Source of the DNA: Actinopolymorpha pittospori
Lineage (GTDB): Bacteria > Actinomycetota > Actinomycetes > Propionibacteriales > Actinopolymorphaceae
Assembly: GCF_014873875.1 (NCBI RefSeq)
Contig: NZ_JADBEM010000001.1
Location: forward strand, 8,804,001-8,868,000
Reading direction: 5' to 3'
Length of the DNA stretch: 64,000 nucleotides
The notes under the pieces are model-generated. The model had not been told where the DNA came from and ran no database searches. It saw only the letters and a program-made list of their open reading frames with translations. This document shows positions 43,561 to 51,785 of the stretch, one piece after another (position 1 is the stretch's first letter; each line of letters starts with the position of its first letter). The position numbers and the translations under genes are program-made.

Positions 43561-44396
43561 CGGCTCGTACGCCGCGGAACCGGCGGGCGTTCGGGGTGCC
43601 CCCGGTGTGGTCGGCGGTCAGCCTGATCGGACCGGTCAGGCCGGTCGACCCGGTTGGCGCGGTCGGCCCGCGGACCGGCGGGGGCGGAGGGAGCGGGCCA
43701 GTCGGGGAGCAGTCCCTCGCCCGACCCGAGTTCGGCCAGGCGCTCCTCGGCCCGTGCCGTCTCCTCCGCGGCCACCCGGCCGCGTTCGTCGCGGTCGGCG
43801 TCGTCGGCGGGGGCGAACCGGCGCGAACAGCCCCGGCAGTGCAGGACGCCGTAGGCCGACCAAGCACCACAGCCCTCGCAGAACCGACACTCGAGCCAGG
43901 TGCGTTGTTCCTCTATCACCTGGCGGGCGGCGAGCGCCTGCTCCCAGCGCAGCCGGCACTGCGTGAGCACCCGGTCGAGGTCCGCGTCGGGCAGCGTGAG
44001 CCCGCCGGCCGCCTGCGCCGCCTCGACCAGCCGGCGCTGACCTCGGCGCTTGCGAAGCGCCGGGGAGCCCTCCGGTCCGATCGTCACCACCAGCGGATAC
44101 CACCCGACCACCACCAGCAGGAGGCAGTCACCGGCGGGATGCCGCCACCGACGGCGGAGCACCGGCAGGCCGGCGTCGGCGTCACCCTCCTCGTCGAGGA
44201 CCTGCCAGCCACCGGCCTCGGCGACCGCCTCGTCGAGCACGTCGCGCAGCCGATCGTCCAGATGCGGGACCGGAAGGACCAGGTGCGCGTAGGAGCGCCC
44301 CACCCAGGGCTTGCGCGAGAGGGCACGGTTGGCGAGGGGCATCGGGCGGGGAGGCTGGCCACCCCGGACCGGCATGCGCGCGGTCACGGTCTTCAT
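43557..44396 (-). CDS. Zinc-ribbon hypothetical protein
   Basis: The 279-aa protein is of unknown function. Residues ~20-165 form a mixed alpha/beta domain (SYAHLVLPVPHLDDRLRDVL, DCLLLVVVGWYPLVVTIG). A zinc ribbon with CRFCEGCGAW and CRGCSRRF lies at ~180-205; a charged, disordered tail follows. The ATG at 44396 has GAGG five bases upstream; an in-frame ATG at 44486 is less likely. It is coupled by ATGA to the VirD4-like membrane protein and diverges from the disordered/helical protein at 44707. The three genes may work together, but nothing in them names the task. Confidence 0.7.
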   Translation of the reverse strand: MKTVTARMPVRGGQPPRPMPLANRALSRKPWVGRSYAHLVLPVPHLDDRLRDVLDEAVAEAGGWQVLDEEGDADAGLPVLRRRWRHPAGDCLLLVVVGWYPLVVTIGPEGSPALRKRRGQRRLVEAAQAAGGLTLPDADLDRVLTQCRLRWEQALAARQVIEEQRTWLECRFCEGCGAWSAYGVLHCRGCSRRFAPADDADRDERGRVAAEETARAEERLAELGSGEGLLPDWPAPSAPAGPRADRANRVDRPDRSDQADRRPHRGHPERPPVPRRTSR

Positions 44397-44706
44397 CTCA
44401 TCCTCACCCCCGCGATGACGCCTGTAGTTCTGGCGAGTCGAGTGTTCTGGCGAGTCGAGCGACTGTCGAGTGGCGGTCGATGACATGGCCGGTGGTCGCG
44501 CAGGGCCGCCCCACGATGACTCCGTGCGACACAGTACCCGTCACGCAGCGGTTTGTTCCGGATCGGTCCACAGGCAGCCCGTTACTATTAGGTACAAGTC
44601 GCCAAAATCCGGCTTGACAGGACACTACGGCGTGCACGAGGCTCGCCGGGACTCATCATGCCAACATTCGCATACTCGACGGGTTGCGCAGGCGGGAGGA
44701 ACGTCG
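44397..44706. other. Divergent promoter region
   Basis: These 310 bp lie between the zinc-ribbon gene (minus) and the helical protein gene (plus). An AT-rich patch, TTACTATTAGGTACAAG near 44582-44598, is the likely promoter zone. I cannot assign matched -35/-10 boxes with confidence. Confidence 0.4.
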
Positions 44707-45657
44707 ATGCGGGACGTCCAGAAGGGCCGGAAGTCGTGGCTGGAGCGCCTCACCTCACCCCCTGAGTCCGAGGCCGACGACCAGTACCAAGACGAGCCCC
44801 ACCCGTTCGAGCAGCGTGCGCTCGACCCGGGTCCGCGCGCTCCGCTCCACCAGCCCCAGCCCCAGACGCAGCACCAGGCGCCTCACCAGCACGGTCAGCC
44901 GCCCCAGCAGCCCCCGATGCGCGACGCGCGCGACCGCGAGCCCGGCCTCCCGGAGGGCTTCGAGGCCTTCGCGCCTCCCGGTCTGCGCCCGCCGCCCTCC
45001 GACGACCTGAAGAGCGCACCTCCGGAGCGCACCTTCGCGCTGCCCGCGCCCGTCCTCGAGGGCGGCTCGCCCTTCGACGACCAGCCCGGCGACCGGAGCG
45101 CTCGGGAGTCGTCGGCCACCGCGACGCCAGTTCCACGTGACTCCTGGGAAGGTTCCGTGACCAGCCAGACGACCGCCGACGACACAGACGAGACCTACGA
45201 GAGCCCGCGGCGGCACTCCGGATCCGTGACCTCGAGTCCCCTGTCATGGCGGACCGAGCCCGACGACCTCGGCTCCGACTCCTCCGACGACCGCGACTCC
45301 GACATCCGGCTGAGCGACGACCGCGCCGACGAGGAGACCATCTCCGTCTCCGGGCCGAGTGAGGCCGAGCAGCTCGAGGCGGCCCGCAAGCGGCACGTCG
45401 ACGAGCTGCAGCACCGCTGGCTGGTCACCCAGGCCCAGATCCTCGACGACCCGCGCGACGCGGTCCGTGAGGCAGGCCTGCTCATCGGTGACGCCATGCA
45501 GTTCGTGACCTCGACGTTCACCGATCACCGCGACCGCATCGAGCGGGAGTGGAAGAGCAACGACGATCTGAGCACCGACGAGCTGCGCATGATCATGCGG
45601 CGCTACCGCAACTTGTTCCAATATGTCCTTTCCGCGTCTCAGCTTCCGGACGTGTGA
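44707..45657 (+). CDS. Conserved actinobacterial protein: disordered N-terminus, helical C-terminal domain
   Basis: The 316-aa protein is of unknown function. Residues 1-215 are low complexity: a basic start, Gln/His/Pro-rich 45-80, then acidic Ser/Asp-rich sequence. Residues ~220-316 form a conserved helical domain (ELQHRWLVTQAQILDDPRDAV, AGLLIGDAMQFVTSTFTDHR, TDELRMIMRRYRNLFQYVL) which I recall in many actinobacterial hypothetical proteins. No membrane helix is present. The ATG at 44707 has GGAGGA six bases upstream. It diverges from the zinc-ribbon/VirD4-like pair and is followed by a perfect terminator palindrome before kgd. Confidence 0.75.
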   Translation: MRDVQKGRKSWLERLTSPPESEADDQYQDEPHPFEQRALDPGPRAPLHQPQPQTQHQAPHQHGQPPQQPPMRDARDREPGLPEGFEAFAPPGLRPPPSDDLKSAPPERTFALPAPVLEGGSPFDDQPGDRSARESSATATPVPRDSWEGSVTSQTTADDTDETYESPRRHSGSVTSSPLSWRTEPDDLGSDSSDDRDSDIRLSDDRADEETISVSGPSEAEQLEAARKRHVDELQHRWLVTQAQILDDPRDAVREAGLLIGDAMQFVTSTFTDHRDRIEREWKSNDDLSTDELRMIMRRYRNLFQYVLSASQLPDV

Positions 45658-45689
45658 CGCAGTATTCTCCGCCGTTTCGGCGACCTGAC

Positions 45690-45721
45690 GACGCCGCGTG
45701 GGCAGCTGCCCACGCGGCGTC
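45690..45721 (+). terminator. Perfect 32-bp palindrome terminator
   Basis: GACGCCGCGTGGGCAG (45690-45705) is followed at once by its exact complement CTGCCCACGCGGCGTC (45706-45721). It starts 32 bp after the stop at 45657. In RNA the loop would be the central few bases. No T-run follows. Confidence 0.8.
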
Positions 45722-45855
45722 TATGTTCGTGGCGGGGAGGTAACGAAAACCCCTGCTCCCGGACCAACGGAGTTGAACTCGACGACTAGGCTTGGATCCC
45801 GAAGCCGAACAATCGGTCCATACGATCATGGTGAGCGGAAGAGGCGATCAACGCC

Positions 45856-48800
45856 GTGGCGTCCCACTCCTCGCACAACGACCCGCTGTCCCAGTTCGGG
45901 ACGAACGAGTGGCTCGTAGACGAGATGTACCAGCGCTACCTGAAGGACCCGAACTCCGTGGACAAGGCCTGGCTGGCCTTCTTCCGCGACTATCAGCCGG
46001 ACAGCAACGGCACCGGCCCTGACACCGACGGTGTCACGGCGACGGAGTCCAGGCAGACACAGTCCTCGGTACGCACCCAGGGCCAGGTCGGCGGCACGCC
46101 TCGTGGAGCGGCGTCTCCGGACCAGGTCACCTCGGCCAAGAACGGGACGACCGCGACATCGCGGCCCTCGGCTCCCGCTCCGGCCGTCCGTCCCTCCGCG
46201 CCGGCCAAGTCCACGTCGACGCCCGTCGCCAAGCAGACCCCCGCCGCGAAGCCCGCGACCGCGCCGGCCGCCAAGGCCGCACCCGCCGCCAAGGCCGCAC
46301 CCGCTGCCAGGACCGCACCCCCGAGCAAGTCGGCCACCGCGAAGCCCGCCGAGGCTCCCGAGCCGGCCCCCGAACCCGAACTCGTCCCGCTGCGTGGTGC
46401 CGCCGCACGCACCGCCAAGAACATGGACGAGAGCCTGACGGTGCCGACGGCGACCAGCGTGCGCCAGGTCCCGGTGAAGCTGCTCATCGACAACCGGATC
46501 GTCATCAACAACCACCTCGCCCGCTCCCGGGGCGGGAAGGTCAGCTTCACCCACATCATCGGCTACGCGATCGCCAAGGCGGTCCGGTCGATGCAGGAGA
46601 TGAACTACGGCTACACCGAGGTCGACGGCAAGCCGACGCTCGTCAAGCCGCCGCACCTCTCCCTCGGCCTCGCCATCGACATCCAGAAGAGCGACGGCAC
46701 CCGCTCGCTGCTGGTCCCCAACATCAAGAAGGCCGAGACGCTCGACTTCGCGTCGTTCTGGAGCGGGTACGAAGACGTCGTACGCCGGGCCCGCACCAAC
46801 AAGCTGACCGTCGCGGACTTCCAGGGCACGACGATCAGCCTCACCAACCCGGGCACCATCGGCACCAGCCACTCGGTCCCGCGGCTCATGGCCGGTCAGG
46901 GCTGCATCGTCGGTGTCGGCGCGATGGAGTACCCCGCCGAATACCAGGGCGCGGCCGAGGAGACGATGAACCGGCTCGCGGTGAGCAAGGTCATGACGCT
47001 CACCTCGACCTACGACCACCGCGTCATTCAGGGCGCGCAGTCCGGTGAGTTCCTGCGCCGGGTGCACCAGTTGCTCCTGGGTGACGAGGGCTTCTACGAC
47101 GACATCTTCGCCGCGCTCCGCATCCCGTACGAACCGGTGCGCTGGGTCTCCGACATCCCCGCCTCCCACGACGACGAGATCGGCAAGCAGGCCCGGGTGC
47201 TGGAGCTCATCCACGCCTACCGCGTGCGCGGCCACCTGATCGCCGACACCGACCCGCTCGACTACAAGGTCCGTCGGCACGCCGACCTCGACGTGGTGAC
47301 CCACGGCCTCACGCTGTGGGACCTCGACCGCGAGTTCGCGACCGGGACCTTCGGCGGCGGCAAGCGGTTCATGATGCTCCGCCACATCCTCGGGCTGCTG
47401 CGCGACGCATACTCCCGGACCATCGGCGTCGAATACATGCACATCCAGGAGCCGGACGAGCGGCGTTGGATCCAGGACCGGGTCGAGCGTCCCCAGGACC
47501 GGCTGCCCCAGCAGGAGCAGCTGCGGATCCTCGCCAAGCTCAACCAGGCCGAGGCGTTCGAGACCTTCCTGCAGACGAAGTACGTCGGTCAGCGTCGGTT
47601 CAGCCTGGAGGGCGGCGAGTCGGCGATCGCGCTGCTCGACGAGATCTGTGAGCAGGCCGCGATGGCCGACCTCGACGAGGTCACCATCGGCATGGCCCAC
47701 CGAGGCCGACTCAACGTTCTCGCCAACATCGCCGGCAAGAGCCCCGCGCACATCTTCCGCGAGTTCGAGGGCAACATCGACCCGCGCACCATCCAGGGTT
47801 CCGGAGACGTCAAGTACCACCTGGGTGCCGAGGGCGAGTTCACCGCCGACAGCGGCGCGAAGATCAAGGTGTCGGTGGCGGCGAACCCGTCCCACCTCGA
47901 GGCCGTCGACCCGGTGCTCGAGGGCATCGCGCGGGCCAAGCAGGACATCCTCAACCGTGGCCTGGAGTTCCCGGTCCTTCCGGTCCTGGTCCACGGCGAC
48001 GCGGCGTTCGCCGGCCAGGGTGTGGTGGCGGAGACGCTCAACCTCTCCCAGCTCCGCGGCTACCGTACGGGCGGCTCGATCCACGTCATCGTCAACAACC
48101 AGGTCGGCTTCACGACCTCGCCGACGGCGTCGCGTTCCTCGACCTACTGCACCGACGTCGCGCGGATGATCCAGGCGCCGATCTTCCATGTCAACGGCGA
48201 CGACCCCGAGGCCTGCATCCGGGTGGCCCGGCTGGCGTTCGAATACCGTCAGGCGTTCCACAAGGACGTCGTGCTCGACGTCATCTGCTACCGCCGCCGA
48301 GGCCACAACGAGGGCGACGACCCGTCGTTCACGCAGCCGAAGATGTACGACCTGATCGAGGGCAAGCGCTCGGTCCGCAAGCTCTACACCGAGGCGCTGA
48401 TCGGCCGCGGCGACATCTCCGTCGAGGAGGCCGAGCAGGCGCTGCGCGACTACCAGGAACGCCTGGAGCGGGTGTTCGCCGAGGTGCGGGCCGCCAAGTC
48501 CGCGCCGACGGAGAACTACCTCACAGTTCCCGACTATCCGGAGAAGCCCGCGGCGGAGCTGGAGACGGCGGTGCCGGCGGAGGTCCTCAAGAAGGTCGCC
48601 GACGTCCACGTCTCGACGCCCGAGGGCTTCACCGTCCACCCGAAGGTCCTGCCCCAACTGCAGCGCCGCGCCGCGGCGATCACCGACGGTCCGATCGACT
48701 GGGCCACCGCGGAGATCGTCGCCTTCGGCTCGCTCCTGCTCGCCGGACGACCGGTCCGGCTGGCCGGCCAGGACAGCCGCCGCGGCACCTTCGTGCAGCG

Positions 48801-49719
48801 GTTCGCCACCCTGGTCGACCGGCACACCGGGGAGGACTGGTCGCCGCTGCAGCACCTCGACGACGACAACCAGGGGCCGTTCTACATCTACGACTCCCTG
48901 CTGAGTGAATTCGCCGCCATGGGCTTCGAGTACGGCTACTCGGTCGCCCGGCCGGACGCGCTGGTCTGCTGGGAGGCGCAGTTCGGCGACTTCGGCAACG
49001 GCGCGCAGACCATCATCGACGAGTTCATCTCCGCGGGTGAGGCCAAGTGGGGGCAGCGCTCGGGCGTCGTGCTGCTGCTGCCGCACGGACACGAAGGCCA
49101 GGGGCCGGACCACTCCTCCGCCCGGATCGAGCGGTTCCTCCAGCTCGCTTACGGTGAGTCGATGACGGTCGCCCAGCCGTCCTCGCCGGCCAACTACTTC
49201 CACCTGCTGCGCTGGCACAGCCTGGGCGCGCTGCACCGGCCGCTGATCGTCTTCACCCCGAAGTCGATGCTGCGGAGCAAGGCCGCGACCAGCCAGCCGG
49301 CGGAGTTCACCAGCGGGCGGTTCCAGCCGGTGATCGGGGACGACGCCATCGACCCCAGCGCGGCCCAACGCGTGGTGCTCTGCTCCGGCAAGATCACCTG
49401 GGAGCTGCTCGCCGAGCGCAAGCGCCGGGAGGGCGACAACCGCCAGACCGCCATCGTGCGAGTCGAGCAGTTGAGCCCGCTCCCCGTCGACGCGCTGAAG
49501 GCGGAGCTGGCGAAGTACCCGAACGCGAGCGAGATCCTCTGGGTGCAGGACGAGCCGGCCAACCAGGGTCCGTGGCCGCACATGGCGCTCAACCTCGTCC
49601 CGGAGCTCGGCCGGACGATCCGGCTGGTCTCGCGCGCCGCTTCGGCCGCTCCGTCGGTGGGATCCGGCTCGGTGCACAAGAGCGAGCAGGCCTCCCTGCT
49701 CGAAGCGGCGTTCCAGTGA
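45856..49719 (+). CDS. kgd: Multifunctional 2-oxoglutarate decarboxylase/dehydrogenase (E1 with E2-like domain)
   Basis: The 1287-aa protein is the actinobacterial KGD/OdhA: it decarboxylates 2-oxoglutarate with ThDP and takes part in the 2-oxoglutarate dehydrogenase complex. Residues 1-40 are the conserved tail (FGTNEWLVDEMYQRYLKDP), ~70-175 an Ala/Pro/Lys linker, ~190-420 an E2-like acyltransferase domain with catalytic TYDHRVIQG near 387, and ~435-1287 the E1 part (VTIGMAHRGRLNVLANIAG near 611, HGDAAFAGQG, HLYYRRRGHNEGDDPSF-type RRRGHNEGDDPSF, PHGHEGQGPDHSSAR). No lipoyl domain is present. The GTG at 45856 is in the family-expected position. A kinase-site motif of the OdhI/GarA system is not in this protein. 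Confidence 0.97.
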   Translation: MASHSSHNDPLSQFGTNEWLVDEMYQRYLKDPNSVDKAWLAFFRDYQPDSNGTGPDTDGVTATESRQTQSSVRTQGQVGGTPRGAASPDQVTSAKNGTTATSRPSAPAPAVRPSAPAKSTSTPVAKQTPAAKPATAPAAKAAPAAKAAPAARTAPPSKSATAKPAEAPEPAPEPELVPLRGAAARTAKNMDESLTVPTATSVRQVPVKLLIDNRIVINNHLARSRGGKVSFTHIIGYAIAKAVRSMQEMNYGYTEVDGKPTLVKPPHLSLGLAIDIQKSDGTRSLLVPNIKKAETLDFASFWSGYEDVVRRARTNKLTVADFQGTTISLTNPGTIGTSHSVPRLMAGQGCIVGVGAMEYPAEYQGAAEETMNRLAVSKVMTLTSTYDHRVIQGAQSGEFLRRVHQLLLGDEGFYDDIFAALRIPYEPVRWVSDIPASHDDEIGKQARVLELIHAYRVRGHLIADTDPLDYKVRRHADLDVVTHGLTLWDLDREFATGTFGGGKRFMMLRHILGLLRDAYSRTIGVEYMHIQEPDERRWIQDRVERPQDRLPQQEQLRILAKLNQAEAFETFLQTKYVGQRRFSLEGGESAIALLDEICEQAAMADLDEVTIGMAHRGRLNVLANIAGKSPAHIFREFEGNIDPRTIQGSGDVKYHLGAEGEFTADSGAKIKVSVAANPSHLEAVDPVLEGIARAKQDILNRGLEFPVLPVLVHGDAAFAGQGVVAETLNLSQLRGYRTGGSIHVIVNNQVGFTTSPTASRSSTYCTDVARMIQAPIFHVNGDDPEACIRVARLAFEYRQAFHKDVVLDVICYRRRGHNEGDDPSFTQPKMYDLIEGKRSVRKLYTEALIGRGDISVEEAEQALRDYQERLERVFAEVRAAKSAPTENYLTVPDYPEKPAAELETAVPAEVLKKVADVHVSTPEGFTVHPKVLPQLQRRAAAITDGPIDWATAEIVAFGSLLLAGRPVRLAGQDSRRGTFVQRFATLVDRHTGEDWSPLQHLDDDNQGPFYIYDSLLSEFAAMGFEYGYSVARPDALVCWEAQFGDFGNGAQTIIDEFISAGEAKWGQRSGVVLLLPHGHEGQGPDHSSARIERFLQLAYGESMTVAQPSSPANYFHLLRWHSLGALHRPLIVFTPKSMLRSKAATSQPAEFTSGRFQPVIGDDAIDPSAAQRVVLCSGKITWELLAERKRREGDNRQTAIVRVEQLSPLPVDALKAELAKYPNASEILWVQDEPANQGPWPHMALNLVPELGRTIRLVSRAASAAPSVGSGSVHKSEQASLLEAAFQ

Positions 49720-49743
49720 GCCGGCCCGAAGTCGACGCACACG

Positions 49744-49920
49744 ATGTACTTCACTGATCGCGGTATCGAGGAACTGTCCGACCGGCGGGGCGAGGACGAA
49801 GTGACCCTCGCCTGGCTGGCCGGGCGGCTCCAGGAGTTCGTCGACCTGAACCCAGAGTTCGAGACACCGATCGAACGCCTCGCCACCTGGCTCGCCCGGC
49901 TGGACGACGAGGACGAGTGA
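49744..49920 (+). CDS. Small DUF6104-like protein (58 aa)
   Basis: This short gene begins at ATG 49744: MYFTDRGIEELSDRRGEDEV, and it ends NPEFETPIERLATWLARLDDEDE. It matches the small actinobacterial family I know as DUF6104, whose function is unknown. It is acidic, helical and has no membrane part. It lies 24 bp after kgd and its stop overlaps the GTG of the ATPase gene (GTGA). The strict family start, length and coupling make it a real gene despite its size. It may accompany kgd or the ATPase. Confidence 0.88.
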   Translation: MYFTDRGIEELSDRRGEDEVTLAWLAGRLQEFVDLNPEFETPIERLATWLARLDDEDE

Positions 49921-50660
49921 CCGCCGGCCTCGCCGACAAGCGCGTCGTACGCCGGGTGCTCCCTGACGAGCACGCGGCCGCCGATGTCAACAGACGCGCC
50001 TGGCCGTTCACGTTGCCGCCCGTCGCGCAGCTTCTGCGCGACGGGCTCGATCTCCCACCGGGCGTGACGTTCCTGGTCGGCGAGAACGGCTCCGGCAAGT
50101 CCACTCTGGTCGAGGCGATCGCGATGGCGTACGGCCTCTCCCCGGAGGGAGGCTCGACCGGAGCGGCCTACTCCAGTCGTCCCACCGAGTCCCCGCTGAA
50201 CCGCGTGATCCGGCTGGAACGCACGGCGGGAGCTCCGCGGTGGGGCTTCTTCCTCCGTGCCGAGACGATGCACGGGTTCTACACCTATCTCGAGGACCGG
50301 GGCGGGGGCTCGCGTGACCCGAAGTTCCACGCGCTGAGCCATGGCGAGTCGTTCATCGAGGTCCTCCGCACCCGCTTCGACTCCCCCGGCTTCTACTGCC
50401 TGGACGAGCCGGAGTCAGCGCTGTCGTTCTCGTCCTGCCTCGCGCTGATCGGCGTCCTCGACGACCTCGCCCGCGGCGGCGGTCAGGTCCTGTGCGCGAC
50501 CCACTCGCCGCTGCTCACGGCACTTCCGGGCGCGCATCTGCTGGAGATCGGCGAGTGGGGTATTCGTCCGACCAGCTGGGAGGACCTGGAGCTGGTCGAG
50601 CACTGGCGAAGCTACCTCTCCCAACCGCAGCGCTACCTCCGGCACGTCCTCGACCTCTGA
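49917..50660 (+). CDS. ABC-like AAA ATPase (soluble)
   Basis: The 247-aa P-loop ATPase has the complete ABC set: Walker A GENGSGKST near residue 60, a signature-like LSHGES near 142, Walker B FYCLDEPESALS, and the switch histidine in CATHSP. There are no membrane helices and no transporter partner, so it resembles the RecF/SMC-related AAA_21 ATPases rather than transport subunits. The GTG at 49917 overlaps the stop of the small acidic gene as GTGA. The pair follows kgd closely. Known relatives act in DNA repair, defence or nucleotide handling; which applies here is not clear. Confidence 0.85.
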   Translation: MTAGLADKRVVRRVLPDEHAAADVNRRAWPFTLPPVAQLLRDGLDLPPGVTFLVGENGSGKSTLVEAIAMAYGLSPEGGSTGAAYSSRPTESPLNRVIRLERTAGAPRWGFFLRAETMHGFYTYLEDRGGGSRDPKFHALSHGESFIEVLRTRFDSPGFYCLDEPESALSFSSCLALIGVLDDLARGGGQVLCATHSPLLTALPGAHLLEIGEWGIRPTSWEDLELVEHWRSYLSQPQRYLRHVLDL

Positions 50661-50686
50661 GCCGAGCGTCCGTCCGTGGCGTCGCG

Positions 50687-50712
50687 GCGGATTCTCCCGC
50701 GGGAAAATCCGC
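50687..50712. terminator. Bidirectional 26-bp hairpin after the ATPase gene
   Basis: GCGGATTCTCCCG pairs with CGGGAAAATCCGC with one mismatch (C·A). Outer arms GCCGAG (50661-50666) and CTCGGC (50719-50724) extend it. It lies between convergent genes, downstream of the ATPase and of the MDR dehydrogenase. Confidence 0.75.
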
Positions 50713-50751
50713 ACGACCCTCGGCTCGCTCCGGCGGTCCCACCCGTATGAC

Positions 50752-51723
50752 CTACAGCGTGAAGACCACCTTGCCGAAGAGGTCGCCCGCTGCCATCGCG
50801 GTGAAGCCCTCCTTGGCCTGGGACAACGGCAGTACACGATCGACGACGGGACGTACGCCCGCCTGCTCGCAGAGCCGGAGCAGTCCGGCCAACTCGTCCC
50901 GTGTCCCCATCGTCGAGCCCACCACGCGCAACTGCAGGAAGAAGACCCGGTTGAGCTCCGCCGGCGGATTGGCGCCGCTGGTGGCACCGGAGCACACCAG
51001 GGTGCCCCCGGGCCGAAGCGACTTCAGCGAATGGCTCCAGGTGGCCTCGCCGACCGTTTCCATCACCGCGTCGACCCGCTCGGGCAGCCGCGCACCGGCC
51101 TCGAAGGCGGCGTCGGCGCCCAGGGTCTCCACCGCGCGCGACCGCTTCTCCTCGCCCCGTCCGGTCACCCACACGCGGTAGCCGGCGGCCTTGCCGAGCA
51201 CGACCAACGCCGTCGACACACCTCCACCCGCGCCCTGCACGAGCACGGTGTCGCCCGGACGCAGGCCGGACTGGGTGAAGAGCATGCGGTAGGCCGTCAG
51301 CCAGGACGTCGGCAGGCAGGCCGCGTCCTCGAAGCTCATGCCGGCAGGCTTGGGCAGGAGGTTCGCGCGGGGTACGACGACCCGCTCGGCGAAGGTGCCC
51401 TGGTAGCGCTCCGACAGCAGCGAACGTCGGGGATCGAGGGTCTCGTCCCCCCGCCAGTTCGGGTCGCTCACGACGGCGTGGACGACGACCTCGTTGCCGT
51501 CCTCGTCCACGCCGGCCGCGTCGCACCCGAGGATCATCGGGAGCTGCTTCTCGGCGAGCCCGACACCCCGCAGCGACCACAGGTCGTGGTGGTTCAGTGC
51601 GCTGGCCCGGACGTCGACCCGGACCCAGTCGGGTGTGGGTGGTTCGGGATCGGGGCGCTCACCCAACTCGAGCGCGGAGAGCGGGTCCTGGCTGTCGAGA
51701 CGTGCGGCATAGGCGGCGAACAC
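50752..51723 (-). CDS. Zinc-type MDR alcohol dehydrogenase/quinone reductase-like
   Basis: The 323-aa medium-chain dehydrogenase/reductase has the GroES-like N-terminal domain (~10-120, ALNHHDLWSLRG, ILGCDAAGV) and the Rossmann domain with VLVQGAGGGVSTALVVLGKAAGYRVWVTGRG (split at GAGGGVSTALVVLG). The catalytic zinc ligands of classical ADHs are not all evident, so a quinone-reductase-like role is as likely. The GTG at 51723 fits the family N-terminus; an AGGG site is 7-8 bp upstream. It is 62 bp after the malic enzyme gene on the same strand. Confidence 0.88.
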   Translation of the reverse strand: MFAAYAARLDSQDPLSALELGERPDPEPPTPDWVRVDVRASALNHHDLWSLRGVGLAEKQLPMILGCDAAGVDEDGNEVVVHAVVSDPNWRGDETLDPRRSLLSERYQGTFAERVVVPRANLLPKPAGMSFEDAACLPTSWLTAYRMLFTQSGLRPGDTVLVQGAGGGVSTALVVLGKAAGYRVWVTGRGEEKRSRAVETLGADAAFEAGARLPERVDAVMETVGEATWSHSLKSLRPGGTLVCSGATSGANPPAELNRVFFLQLRVVGSTMGTRDELAGLLRLCEQAGVRPVVDRVLPLSQAKEGFTAMAAGDLFGKVVFTL

Positions 51724-51785
51724 CCTCCGACCCTACCCATCGCAGCGCCCCGACAGCCCCGTCAACCGCCGGGACAGGCCAGGAC

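Noticed and set aside
45826..49740. Minus-strand ORF of about 1300 codons opposite kgd
   Set aside because: It is the mirror of kgd codon bias: the complement of a high-GC gene is rarely interrupted. It has no motif, start site or family sign, while kgd is a clear match.
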